Shown here piece by piece: positions 18,136-26,370 of a stretch of DNA of 64,000 nt. Within the stretch, counting starts at the first letter, position 1, and every line of letters begins with the position of its first letter. The position numbers were made by a program, and so were the translations under genes. Location: NCBI RefSeq assembly GCF_030009775.1, contig NZ_JASCTH010000002.1, positions 186,001 through 250,000 on the forward strand, read 5' to 3'. A model generated the notes under the pieces. It searched no databases. It had not been told where the DNA came from and saw only the letters and a list, made by a program, of their open reading frames with translations. The DNA is from Actinoplanes sandaracinus (lineage in GTDB: Bacteria; Actinomycetota; Actinomycetes; Mycobacteriales; Micromonosporaceae).

Positions 18136-20213
18136 TCGACTCCTGCCAACAGGTGGTAGCGGGGCTGGCCGCCCGCGTAGCACTCCAGCTCGATGAAAGG
18201 CCAGGTGCGGTGCACATGGCCGCGCAGATCCGCTTCGAAGCCCGAGGGGACGCCCGCCCCGAGCACCAGCGTCACCAGCTCGCCGCCGCCGCCGAGCATC
18301 CGGTCCAGCAGGCGGCGGCTCACCTCGGCCAGGTCCGAGCCGATCACGTGCACCTCGCCGTCGACCAGACCCAGCAGGTCACCGGCCCGGCACTGGCCGG
18401 CGACCGTGAAAGCGTCCCGCTGGGCGGTGCAGACCTCGCCGTACCGGCAGGCGCCGGCGGCCTCGGCCATCGCGATCACGTCGTCGGCGAACGGCCGCTG
18501 CGCGTCGCGTACCGCCAGAGCCGCCAGCGCCTGCACCGGGGATCTGGTGGGGACGACGCTCACCCGTACCCCCGTGGTCTCCGCCTCGCGCGCCGCGGAG
18601 ACGGCGACCGCATGCGTATTGGCGTCATTGGGCAGCAACACCACCGACCGGGCGCAGGTCGCGTGCACGGCCGCCAGCATCTCCGCGGTCGACGGGTTGC
18701 GGTCGACGACCACGACGCCCTCCGCCTCGAACAACGCCGTCAGCCCGTCGCCGGCGGCGACGACCACGGCGCCGCGGCTGTCGCTTCCACCGCGCCGCTC
18801 TTCCAGCGGGGTGACACTTATCCGGTACGGGCGACCGGCCGCTATTCCGGCCTCGACAGCCGGGCCGATCTCGGTGACGTGCACGTGGACATTCCAGGTC
18901 GGAGGGTCGCCGTCGCCTGAACCGACGATGACCAGTGAGTCGCCGAGGCCGTCCAGGACGGTCCGCAGCCTTTCGACGGCCTCGTCGGTGGCGTCCAGGA
19001 GGTACTGGACCTCATACCCGAAGCCGGCACACCCATCCTCGCCACCGCCCCCCACATGCCCGCCGCCTGCGTGCCCAGCGCCCGTATGCCCGCCGCCCGC
19101 CTGCCCGGCGCCCGCATAGCCGCCATCGGGCGCGTGGCCGCCGGGCGCGCGCTGATCGCCCGCCGCCCAGAGCTCTTGCGGCCTGCCGTCCGCCGCACGC
19201 CTGTCTCCCGGCCAGCTGGGCCGCTGGGATTCGGGCCGGCCGTCATCGGCCGTAGCGCTGCTTTCAGAGCGCCTCGGCACTAGGCCGCCGGCCGTGGCCC
19301 TCCGTGCGGTGCCTCCGGCGGCATTGCTGCCGCCCGCGCTGCCGCCACCAACGCCGCCGCGCACACTGCCGCTGCCCCCACCGCTCGCATCGCCACCGCG
19401 CGCACCGTCCGCGCTGCCGTCGTCCGCACTGCCATTGCTTGTGGTGTCGGCGCTCGCGTCGCCGTTTCCCTCGCCGGAGCCGGATCGCTCGCCGACGCCG
19501 GGTCCCTCGCCGGAGCCGGATCGCTCGCCGTCGCCGGATCGCTCGCCGACGCCGGGTCCCTCGCCGGAGCCGTCGGCGACCGCTCGGACCAGGGCGTCGA
19601 GTAGAAGGCAGAGACCGCGGCCACCGGCGTCGACCACGCCCGCCTGAGCGAGAATCGGCAACTGCTGCGGGGTGCGGGCCAGGGCTTCGGTGGCGGCCCG
19701 CGCGGCCGCCCGGGCAACGATGAGCAGATCGTCGGACTTGATCCGGCCGGCTCCCTCGGCGGCGGCCGCCACGACCGACAGCACGGTGCCCTCGACCGGC
19801 CGTGCCACAGCCGCGTAGGCGGCGTCAGTCGCCGTCCGCAACGCCCGGGCCAGCTCGATGCCCCGCACCGCGACCGTGCCGGTGAAGGTGTCGGCCATCC
19901 CCCGCAGAATCTGGGAGACGATGACGCCGGAGTTGCCCCGCGCCCCGAGCAGCGCTCCCCGCGCCATCCGCCGCATGAGCCCGGCCACTCCGGTCGAGCC
20001 CGGTGGCCCGTGCGCCCCGGTGGGATCGAGCGTCTCGGTGGACGCCAGAGCCTCATGTGCGGCGGTCAGGGTGAGGACGAGGTTGGTGCCGGTGTCGCCG
20101 TCGGGCACCGGGTAGACGTTCAGGTCGTCGATCTCACGCTGGTGAGCCCGGAGCGCCTCGAGCCCACCATCACACCAGCGGCGTACCGCGGCGGCATCGA
20201 GGGTCTCCAGCAC
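18132..20213 (-). CDS. FakA/DAK2-type kinase-like protein with a large low-complexity insert
   Basis: A 693-residue member of the YloV/FakA family. FakA phosphorylates fatty acids bound to a DegV/FakB partner. The N-terminal DhaL domain shows VYPVPDGDTGTNLVLTLTAA (metal-binding Asp pair) and ARGNSGVIVSQILRGMA. The C-terminal domain runs from FGYEVQYLLDATDEAV to the end and includes GRPYRISVTPLEER and VVLLPNDANTHAVA. Between them, about residues 213-396, lies a Gly/Ser/Glu/Asp-rich insert with repeats such as GERSGSGEGPGVGERSG and GGHTGAGHAGGG, so the protein is about 150 residues longer than FakA. It starts at GTG, divergent from rpmB, and is coupled to recG. Confidence 0.9.
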   Translation of the reverse strand: MLETLDAAAVRRWCDGGLEALRAHQREIDDLNVYPVPDGDTGTNLVLTLTAAHEALASTETLDPTGAHGPPGSTGVAGLMRRMARGALLGARGNSGVIVSQILRGMADTFTGTVAVRGIELARALRTATDAAYAAVARPVEGTVLSVVAAAAEGAGRIKSDDLLIVARAAARAATEALARTPQQLPILAQAGVVDAGGRGLCLLLDALVRAVADGSGEGPGVGERSGDGERSGSGEGPGVGERSGSGEGNGDASADTTSNGSADDGSADGARGGDASGGGSGSVRGGVGGGSAGGSNAAGGTARRATAGGLVPRRSESSATADDGRPESQRPSWPGDRRAADGRPQELWAAGDQRAPGGHAPDGGYAGAGQAGGGHTGAGHAGGGHVGGGGEDGCAGFGYEVQYLLDATDEAVERLRTVLDGLGDSLVIVGSGDGDPPTWNVHVHVTEIGPAVEAGIAAGRPYRISVTPLEERRGGSDSRGAVVVAAGDGLTALFEAEGVVVVDRNPSTAEMLAAVHATCARSVVLLPNDANTHAVAVSAAREAETTGVRVSVVPTRSPVQALAALAVRDAQRPFADDVIAMAEAAGACRYGEVCTAQRDAFTVAGQCRAGDLLGLVDGEVHVIGSDLAEVSRRLLDRMLGGGGELVTLVLGAGVPSGFEADLRGHVHRTWPFIELECYAGGQPRYHLLAGVE
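19480..19575 (-). repeat. Nested tandem repeat coding for the Gly/Ser/Glu linker
   Basis: Units such as GATCGCTCGCCGACGCCGGG and CCCTCGCCGGAGCCG alternate several times. They encode the GERSGSGEGPGVGERSG-type part of the FakA-like protein. The repeat lengths keep the reading frame. Confidence 0.75.
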
Positions 20214-20373
20214 GCGAAAATCGTACTAACCGCCCCCGACAATCGCTGGGTGCGCGCCCTGACCGGGGGCGATTGGCTGTCCAGCCCCCGGATCGGGTAA
20301 GCTCGCCGGGTTGCCTGGGCGATGTTCATTTCCCTGGGCGCCTTCAGTTTCGTATCAAACCCAGGAGTATCCC

Positions 20374-20565
20374 GTGGCTAGCGTGTGCGACGTCTGTGGC
20401 AAGGGGCCGGGCTTCGGCCACAACGTGTCCCACTCGCACCGGCGGACCAACCGCCGCTGGAATCCGAACATCCAGTCGGTGCGCACTCCGGCCGGTGGCG
20501 GGACTACCAAGAAGCTCAAGGTCTGCACCTCGTGCATCAAGGCCGGCAAGGTCGTCCGCGCCTGA
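20374..20565 (+). CDS. rpmB: 50S ribosomal protein L28, zinc-binding form
   Basis: A 63-residue L28 starting at GTG ([20 protein letters not shown]) with AGGAG seven bases upstream. Cysteines in CDVC and in VCTSC near the C-terminus give the zinc-containing type. [15 protein letters not shown] is the typical rRNA-binding stretch. It is divergent from the FakA-like gene, as in many bacteria, and followed by a strong terminator. Confidence 0.97.
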   Translation: MASVCDVCGKGPGFGHNVSHSHRRTNRRWNPNIQSVRTPAGGGTTKKLKVCTSCIKAGKVVRA

Positions 20566-20589
20566 CCTGAGCCTTTCCAGGCTGTAACG

Positions 20590-20622
20590 AAAGCCGCCGA
20601 ACCCACTGGTTCGGCGGCTTTT
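20590..20622 (+). terminator. Rho-independent terminator of rpmB
   Basis: GCCGCCGAACC (20593-20603) pairs perfectly with GGTTCGGCGGC (20608-20618) around CACT and is followed by TTTT. Confidence 0.92.
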
Positions 20623-20763
20623 CGCTGTTCCCGAGGTGGATCCTCGCTGTTCCCGAGGTGGATCCTCGCTGTTCCCGAGGTGGATCCTCGCTGTTCCCGA
20701 GGTGGATCCTCGCTGTTCCCGAGGTGGATCCTCGCTGTTCCCGAGGTGGATCCTCGCTGTTCC
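20622..20763. repeat. 22-bp minisatellite, six full copies plus a partial one
   Basis: Identical 22-base units starting TCGCTGTTCCCGAGG and ending TGGATCC follow one another from 20622 to 20753, then ten bases of a seventh unit. The array begins within the T-tail of the rpmB terminator. 22 is not a multiple of three, and the frames crossing it look random, so it is non-coding. Confidence 0.95.
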
Positions 20764-21410
20764 GGCCTGGTTCGCGGCGTTCAGCCATCCGAGCCCACCC
20801 CGCCATCAGCGGACCCCCATCCACAACGCCGAAGCCCAGTCCCCAGCAACCGCACCATCACCCGCAACACCACCCGGCACCCTCAGCTGCACCCCCGGCC
20901 GCCCGCATGCGGTGCCCTCAGGGCGCCAACCTCACCTCCGGCCGCGCGCCGTCAGCCGCCCCGCAACCGCACCCTGAGCGTCTCGGGGAGCCGCCCTCGG
21001 CACCCCGCGCCAACCCAACGGCACCCTCAGCCGCCCAGACACGCCCTCGGCCGCCTCCAACCGCGCCGTCAGCCGCCCGAACGCGCCCTCGGCCGCCTCC
21101 AACCGCGCTCTCGGCGGCCCGGACGCGCCCTCAACCGCTCGCAACGGCACCTTTATCCGTCCGGACGCGCCCTTGGCCCCCTGTAACCCCGCCCTCGATC
21201 GCCCGTAGCCGCGCCTCGATCGTCGGGTAGCCACACGGTTGATCGTCCGTGGCCGCATCACGCGTAGATGTTGGCATTCTTCTCGCGAGCAGCGCGAATG
21301 CCATCCTCGGCTATCCCCGTGCTGGCGAAGCCGATGGCGACCGGCCGGTTATCCACAGGATGCCGGGTATCCGTTCGCCCGGCGGCCGCAGTCCCTGAAG
21401 CATTTCCGCC
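20764..21410. other. Low-complexity intergenic stretch
   Basis: About 650 bases without a credible gene. Between 21030 and 21200 several degenerate copies of a CGCCCTCGGCCGCCTCCAAC-like unit of about 25-40 bases recur. Frames crossing it give only Pro/Ala/Arg-rich translations. The last 150 bases before 21411 are more ordinary sequence and could hold the promoter of the DUF559 gene. Confidence 0.5.
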
Positions 21411-22484
21411 ATGCGAGCCGACGACCACCCCGCGCTGAGGGAACTGCTTCACCACCAGGATGGGATCCTCACCCGCGTCCAGGCGCTACGCCATCTCACC
21501 GTCCGAATGGTCGAACGACGTTTGTCCTCCGGTCGCTGGCAGGCACCACACCGCGGCGTCTACGTCACCCATACGGGCCCGCTCGGGCGACGTGAGGCGC
21601 GCTGGATCGCGATCCTGGGGACAGTCGCCGGGCATACCGCCCACCTCGCCGGGCTGTCCGCACTCGAAACTCTGGGCTTCCGCGACGCCAGCAGCCGGGG
21701 AGCCGACATCCACAGCCCGAGAACCGGCACCCACAGCCCGCGAACCGGCACCCACAGCCCGCGAGCCGACATCCACAGCCCGCGAACCGGCGCCCGGAGC
21801 CCGGGAGCCGACATCAGCGGCCGAGAAGCCGGCGTCGGCGGCCTGGGATCCGAGGAGATCCATGTGCTGCTCCCGGCTCGGACGACCGTGAGGCACGCGC
21901 CGGACGGTGTGATCGTTCACCGGACGACGCTGCTTCGTCCCGCCGACCTGAATCCCGGCGGGCGGTTGCCGGCCACCTCACCGGCCCGTTCGCTCCTCGA
22001 CGCGGCACAGTGGCAGCCTTCGGAACGCCGGGCCTGGGCGATCGTGGCGGCCGGCTTCCAGCAGCGCCTCGTCCGCGCCGACGGCATGCGGTCCATGCTG
22101 GCGGCGATGCCCCGACTACGCCATCGCCGAACGATCACGGAAGCCATCGCATGCTCGGCAGAAGGCGCGCACTCGCTTCCCGAAGCCGACTTCCTCGCCC
22201 TGTGCCGGCGGGCCGGCCTGCCGGCGCCTGTGCTCCAGCACCCGCGCCGCGACCGGAACGGCAGACAGAACTACCTGGACGCCTACTTCCCGGATCAACG
22301 CCTGCACGTCGAGATCGACGGCGGCCATCACATGGACGTTCAGCAGTGGTGGGCCGACATGCATCGGTAGAACTCCCTGTGGATTCCCGGTGATCGAGTT
22401 CTCCGCTTCCCTGCCTGGGCGGTCCGCCACCGCCCAGACGAGGTTCTCGTCCAGCTGAGGGCAGCCCTCCACCACCCTCACTGA
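21411..22484 (+). pseudogene. AbiEi-type N-terminus plus DUF559 (VSR-like) protein, broken by an in-frame TAG
   Basis: The frame codes for an N-terminal winged-helix like that of AbiEi family antitoxins (DGILTRVQALRHLTVRMVERR, then GRWQAPHRGVYVTH). The C-terminal DUF559 PD-(D/E)XK-like domain shows YLDAYFPDQRLHVEIDGGHH. Translation stops at TAG 22368-22370 after ADMHR. Reading on in the same frame gives NSLWIPGDRVLRFPAWAVRH and RPDEVLVQLRAAL before TGA at 22482, exactly the missing end of the family, where CAG (Gln) is usual at the stop position. It is therefore a single nonsense change (or sequencing error). Residues about 100-135 are a HSPRTGT-type repeat insert. Such genes are often multicopy in actinobacteria; their role is unknown. 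Confidence 0.85.
21715..21815 (+). repeat. In-frame 21-bp-period repeat within the DUF559 pseudogene
   Basis: Four to five imperfect copies of a CACAGCCCGCGAACCGGC-like unit encode HSPRTGT/HSPRADI repeats that split the N-terminal domain from the rest of the protein. Confidence 0.8.
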
Positions 22485-22607
22485 ACGATCGCCACTCTTC
22501 CACCAGACCCCCGCAAGACCCCGCCCCCAGCCCACGGCCCCGATCCCACGCCTCACAGCCCACGCTTCACGGCCCCCAGCCCCCAGCCCACGGCCCCCAG
22601 CCCACAG

Positions 22608-22649
22608 CCCACGGCCCACGGCCCACGGCCCACGGCCCACGGCCCACGG
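22608..22649. repeat. Heptanucleotide tandem repeat
   Basis: Six perfect copies of CCCACGG in a row, preceded by degenerate CCCAGCC/CCCACAG units back to about 22575. Confidence 0.95.
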
Positions 22650-22720
22650 TGATCATGGAGCGCTGCCCCCCTCTGCCCGCAGTGAGGGCATCAACATCTC
22701 GGTTGCCCGCCACGTCCCCA

Positions 22721-22773
22721 GCGACCTTGAAGCATTAACCACCGCAACCGGTGGCCACCGCACCAAGATCTAC
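22721..22773. repeat. Dispersed imperfect palindrome, copy 2
   Basis: It begins GCGACCTTGAAGC and ends CACCAAGATCTAC, with ACCACCG...CCGGTGG at the centre. It is the same design as the copies at 6507, 23081, 23154, 40121 and 47252. Confidence 0.7.
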
Positions 22774-23080
22774 AAGGCCCGCATCCGCTCGCGAGCAGCA
22801 ACCTCCGCCTCTAACACCACGCCAGCGGACGTGACCCCGCCTTCCGCCCAGAGAAAGTCCAGGAGAGGCAACCCGGCCGAGCGCCGACAGAGCAGCCCGC
22901 CTGGGTGCCGACGAAGAAGCCCGCCTAAGCGCCGACGAAGAAGCCCGGCAGAGCACCGACGGAAGAGCCGGCGACAAACAAGCGACGCAGGCCCACGCCC
23001 GTTCCCACATGACCGCCATCCTCAAACGACGCCCACGAGCCAGACCCTCATCTACAGACGCCGCTATCGAGCCAGACCTT

Positions 23081-23133
23081 CGCAATCGTGATGCGCTAAC
23101 CACCGGATCCGGCTGCCAACGCATCAAGATTCG
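23081..23133. repeat. Dispersed imperfect palindrome, copy 3
   Basis: It begins CGCAATCGTGATGCG and ends GCATCAAGATTCG around an ACCACCGGATCCGG centre. It lies 20 bases from copy 4. Confidence 0.65.
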
Positions 23134-23153
23134 TCCAGCTCTCCCCACCCCCA

Positions 23154-23206
23154 GTGATCTTGAAGCGTCAACACCCGCATCCGGTGGGTAGTGCACCAAG
23201 ATCTCC
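23154..23206. repeat. Dispersed imperfect palindrome, copy 4
   Basis: It begins GTGATCTTGAAGCG and ends GCACCAAGATCTCC. Its right half is nearly identical to that of copy 2 (GCACCAAGATCT). Confidence 0.7.
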
Positions 23207-23702
23207 AAGGCGATGTCACCGACCATCGGAGGCAAGGCCCCTAGGCGGCACCGCAGCCCTTGACCAATGGCGGTGCGAGCAGTGACCCCTATCCCGGAAG
23301 CGCTCTAGCCATCAGGAATCGGTCGAGCCGGGCATCGGGTCAGGCCGGCAGCCGAGCACGGGCCCGTCTCACCGCAACGGCACAGGGCGAGAGCTGACGG
23401 CTAGCTAACCCATGGTGAGGGCCGGCTGCGGGCGCGAGGTGGGTTCGCGGCCGACACATGGCTAGAGCGGGCTGTCGAGGCAGGGTGAGGACTGCGGCCA
23501 GCACGTCGCCAGGGCCGAGAGCCGGCACAGGACACGAGCTCACGACCAGCACATCTCCTGAGGCCACTACCGCGACAGGGGGGAGGCCCGCGGCCAGCAC
23601 ATGGCCAAGGCCGGCCGTCGAGACGGGGTGTGCTGGTGAGAGCCAGATACCGGAAGTACCGGCGGCCGTCCGTATCCGGCCGCCAGAGAGGCCGCCAGAG
23701 AG

Positions 23703-24161
23703 TTAGAGAGGCTTGGCGTACGAGAGGACGTCGGGGTGGCCCTTGTAATAGCCGAAGTCCTCGATGCGCACGTAACCCGCCGACTCGTAGAGGGCTATCG
23801 CCTCCGGCTGGCGGTCGCCGGTTTCCAGGATCACTCGCTTGCAGCCGGCCGCCGCCGCTGACTCCTCGATGGCGGTGAGCATGCGGCGGGCCACGCCGCG
23901 CCCGCGTGCCGCCTTGGTGGTGAACATGCGCTTGAGTTCGGCGTCGTCGCCGTGACGGCGCCAGCCGGCGCTGGCGATCAGCTCGTCACCGTCGACGGCG
24001 ACGAGGAAGTCTCCGTTCGGCGGGGCGAAGTCGCTCGCGGCGATCGGGGTGTCGTCGCCGGTCCCCCCATATCGCTCGGAGAGGTCGCGCAGGTTCTCGG
24101 CGACGAGAAGCTGGACCGCGGGATCGTCGAAGCCCACGGAGTTGATCTTGAAGTCGTGCAC
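23703..24161 (-). CDS. GNAT family N-acetyltransferase
   Basis: A 152-residue GCN5-type acetyltransferase. The acetyl-CoA motif is LKRMFTTKAARGRGVARRML (Q/RxxGxG/A type), followed by RVILETGDRQPEAIALYESAGY, the usual motif B. The N-terminal part (VHDFKINSVGFDDPAVQLLV) suits a small-molecule or amino-acid acceptor, but the substrate cannot be told. The GTG at 24161 is chosen because similarity begins there and upstream residues are low-complexity; its Shine-Dalgarno is weak. Confidence 0.85.
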   Translation of the reverse strand: MHDFKINSVGFDDPAVQLLVAENLRDLSERYGGTGDDTPIAASDFAPPNGDFLVAVDGDELIASAGWRRHGDDAELKRMFTTKAARGRGVARRMLTAIEESAAAAGCKRVILETGDRQPEAIALYESAGYVRIEDFGYYKGHPDVLSYAKPL

Positions 24162-24467
24162 GAAGCAAGAGTAACCACGGCCACCGATCCCCGCGGCAGA
24201 CGAAGGCGGTCGGGAGACGAAGACGACAGCATCAGACGGCACGACCGCCGGCGAATGGCGGGAGACGGGCGGCAACGGTAGGCGGCCAAGAGGCGACAGC
24301 CCAGGCGGGCGCACACAGGGAAACCGACCGAGAGGCGGGCCACGGGCGCCAGGAGACGGCGGACGTCAAACGCCGGGTACCGGCCGGCCGACGCGGGCAG
24401 CGACGCCCGGCGGCGGAGAACCGGCGGGCGGCGGGCGGCGGGCGGCGAAACCCGGGCGACCAGGTGG
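24162..24467. other. Intergenic low-complexity sequence
   Basis: Roughly 300 bases between the GNAT and thiL genes with no credible gene. A GGCGGGC-type run (about 24421-24447) lies near the thiL stop. Confidence 0.5.
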
Positions 24468-25406
24468 TTAGCGGAAGTGGTCCCAGCCCAGACCACCGGT
24501 CCAAGGCTTGCGGTCGACCGTGACCCCGGACCCGTCATGCACTGAGCCGATCACCCGCCACCCCGTCGGCAGCGGAACGCCGGCCGGGAAAGTCGCCGCG
24601 AGCGGGTGGTCGTCGCCGCCGGCGAGGAGCCACTGGTACGGGTCGACGCCGAGCGCCTTGGCCGCGTCCCGCATCTGGTCCGGCAGCTCGAAGGCGTCCC
24701 GCCGCACGTCGATGCCGACGACGCTGGCATCGGCGATGTGCCCGAGGTCCTGGAGCAGCCCGTCGGACACGTCGATCATCGAGGTGGCGCCGAGCCGGGC
24801 GGCTTCGGGGCCGGCGGCGTAGGGGACGGCGGGCCGCCGGTACGCCTCGACGAGCAGTTTCGGCGTCCGGAATCCGCGGGAGAGCACGGTGAGGCCGGCG
24901 GCCGCGTACCCGATCCGTCCGTTGAGGGCGACGATGTCGCCGGGCTGGGCCCCGTCGCGCCGGACCGGCGCCGCCCCGCGCAGGTCGCCGAGGGCGGTGA
25001 CCGCGATGGTGAGTGTCGGGCTGGACGAGGTGTCGCCGCCGACGACGGTGGCGCCGACGAGGCCGGCTTCGTCGGTGAGCCCGTCGGCGAGGCCTTCGGC
25101 CCAGGTGGCCTCGAGTCCGGTGGGCAGGCACAGCGCTACGAGCAGGGCGGTCGGCACGGCTCCCATGGCGGCGATGTCGGCCAGGTTGGCGGCGGCGGCG
25201 CGGTGGCCGACGTCGGCGGCGCCGCACCAGTCGCGGCGGAAGTGCCGTCCTTCGACGAGCACGTCGGTGGACGCGACGACCCGTCCGTCGGGTGCCCTGA
25301 CCACGGCGGCGTCGTCGCCGGGGCCGAGCAGGGTCGCTGATCCGGAGCCGAGCCGGGAGACGATTCGGCCGATCAGACCGAATTCACCGGCTTCTGCGAT
25401 GCTCAC
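24468..25406 (-). CDS. thiL: Thiamine-monophosphate kinase
   Basis: ThiL phosphorylates thiamine monophosphate to the active cofactor thiamine pyrophosphate, which the acetolactate synthase IlvB in this window also needs. The 312-residue protein shows GPGDDAAVV near residue 28, the RDWCGAADVGHRAAAANLADIAAMGA block, GGDTSSSP (metal-binding Asp) and SMIDVSDGLLQDLGHIA, in the order typical of ThiL. It starts at GTG, divergent from the small RAM-domain gene. Confidence 0.96.
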   Translation of the reverse strand: MSIAEAGEFGLIGRIVSRLGSGSATLLGPGDDAAVVRAPDGRVVASTDVLVEGRHFRRDWCGAADVGHRAAAANLADIAAMGAVPTALLVALCLPTGLEATWAEGLADGLTDEAGLVGATVVGGDTSSSPTLTIAVTALGDLRGAAPVRRDGAQPGDIVALNGRIGYAAAGLTVLSRGFRTPKLLVEAYRRPAVPYAAGPEAARLGATSMIDVSDGLLQDLGHIADASVVGIDVRRDAFELPDQMRDAAKALGVDPYQWLLAGGDDHPLAATFPAGVPLPTGWRVIGSVHDGSGVTVDRKPWTGGLGWDHFR

Positions 25407-25505
25407 GTCTAAGTCCTTCGATGGTGGCGTCCCGCTGCCGGGTCGCTTCGTACGGTAGTTTCAACGACCGGGGATCACCGACACGGTGGCGGATTGGAGT
25501 CGATC

Positions 25506-25739
25506 GTGGTCCAGGCATACATCCTCATTCAAACCGAGGTCGGTAAGGCCCGTGACGTGGCCGCAGCGATCGAGAAGATATCGGGAGTGGTGCGGGTCGA
25601 CGCGGTGACCGGCCCTTATGACGTGGTGGTGCTGACCCAGGCGCACACCGTGGACGAGTTGGGCGGCCTGATTGTGAGCAAGGTCCAGTACGTGCCAGGC
25701 ATCACGCGGACGCTCACCTGCTCCGTGGTAAACCTCTGA
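25506..25739 (+). CDS. Stand-alone RAM (Lrp/AsnC ligand-binding) domain protein
   Basis: A 77-residue protein consisting only of the RAM/AsnC effector-binding fold: VQAYILIQTEVGKARDVAAA, then VDAVTGPYDVVVLTQA with the conserved GxYD turn, then GITRTLTC. It has no DNA-binding helix-turn-helix. Such proteins oligomerise and bind amino acids or modulate full-length Lrp proteins. The GTG at 25506 is preferred because TTGGAG lies just upstream. It sits one base before the DUF3515 gene and divergent from thiL. Confidence 0.88.
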   Translation: MVQAYILIQTEVGKARDVAAAIEKISGVVRVDAVTGPYDVVVLTQAHTVDELGGLIVSKVQYVPGITRTLTCSVVNL

Positions 25740-25740
25740 C

Positions 25741-26367
25741 ATGGTGGACCTCGACACTCCCAAGATCGAAGAAGCACCGGACCGGACGAAGCGGATCGCC
25801 GCTCTGTGGGCGACCGCGGTGGCCGTGCCGGTGACTTTGATCGTGGGTGCCGTCGCCTTCCTCACCATAAAGCCAGACAATTCGGATAAAACCGAAAAAG
25901 CGGCAGGACCAGTCCCCAGCACGCCGGTCGTGATGGAGGCGCCCCCGCTCGACGAGAGAGCCGCTCAGGTCTGTCTCGCCGTGACGTCCCAGTTGCCGGC
26001 CAAGATCCGCGATCTACCGGGCCGCAAGGTGAGTTCGGGCCCGGAGCAGAACGCCGCCTACGGCGAACCGCCGGTCACGGTCCAGTGCGGGGTCGCCGCG
26101 CCGGTGATGTGCGAGGTTCCCGGCGACACCACGCCCGGCTGCGTCCCGCTGGAGACCGAGCTCCTGATCATGAACAACGTCTGCTGGTACGGCGCACCCG
26201 GCGACGGCGCGGCCACCATCACCACGATGGACCGCGAGGTCCCGGTGCGGGTGACCGTGCCGGCGTCCTACGAGAACCCGGCCCAATGGGCCAACGAGTT
26301 CTCCGACACGATCGTGAAGACGGTCAAGTCGAAGGCCGCCGGCACCATGCCCAGCGGCTGCGAGTGA
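25741..26367 (+). CDS. DUF3515 membrane-anchored protein
   Basis: A 208-residue actinobacterial protein with a cytosolic head of about 17 residues, one membrane helix (residues 20-42, ALWATAVAVPVTLIVGAVAFL) and an outer domain holding six cysteines likely to form disulfides (CLAV, QCGV, MCEV, GCVP, VCWYG, SGCE). Family members sit next to ddl and thiL in actinobacteria, which suggests an envelope role, but no function is known. It starts one base after the RAM gene, so both probably share a transcript. Confidence 0.9.
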   Translation: MVDLDTPKIEEAPDRTKRIAALWATAVAVPVTLIVGAVAFLTIKPDNSDKTEKAAGPVPSTPVVMEAPPLDERAAQVCLAVTSQLPAKIRDLPGRKVSSGPEQNAAYGEPPVTVQCGVAAPVMCEVPGDTTPGCVPLETELLIMNNVCWYGAPGDGAATITTMDREVPVRVTVPASYENPAQWANEFSDTIVKTVKSKAAGTMPSGCE

Positions 26368-26370
26368 CGC

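Larger units (their letters stand above)
22485..23702. other. Gene-poor repeat region (about 1.2 kb)
   Basis: No credible gene was found on either strand. The region contains a CCCAGCCC/CCCACGG simple-repeat tract (22500-22650), three dispersed palindromes (annotated separately), and Arg/Pro/Ser-biased frames with a repeated GCCGACGAAGAAGCCCG-like unit around 22910-22950. The GC skew and lack of codon bias point to non-coding or decayed sequence. Confidence 0.6.

Noticed and set aside
20273..20373. A TTGGCT ... TAAGCT pair upstream of rpmB as a promoter
   Set aside because: The spacing is about 19 bases, longer than the usual 17-18, and no transcript start can be placed, so it was not annotated as a feature.
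20622..20763. Possible CRISPR array
   Set aside because: The 22-bp units are contiguous with no spacers, and no cas genes are nearby.
22735..23235. A 166-codon minus-strand frame in the repeat region
   Set aside because: It crosses three dispersed palindromes and its translation is repetitive Ser/Arg/Ala; no ribosome binding site or domain was seen.
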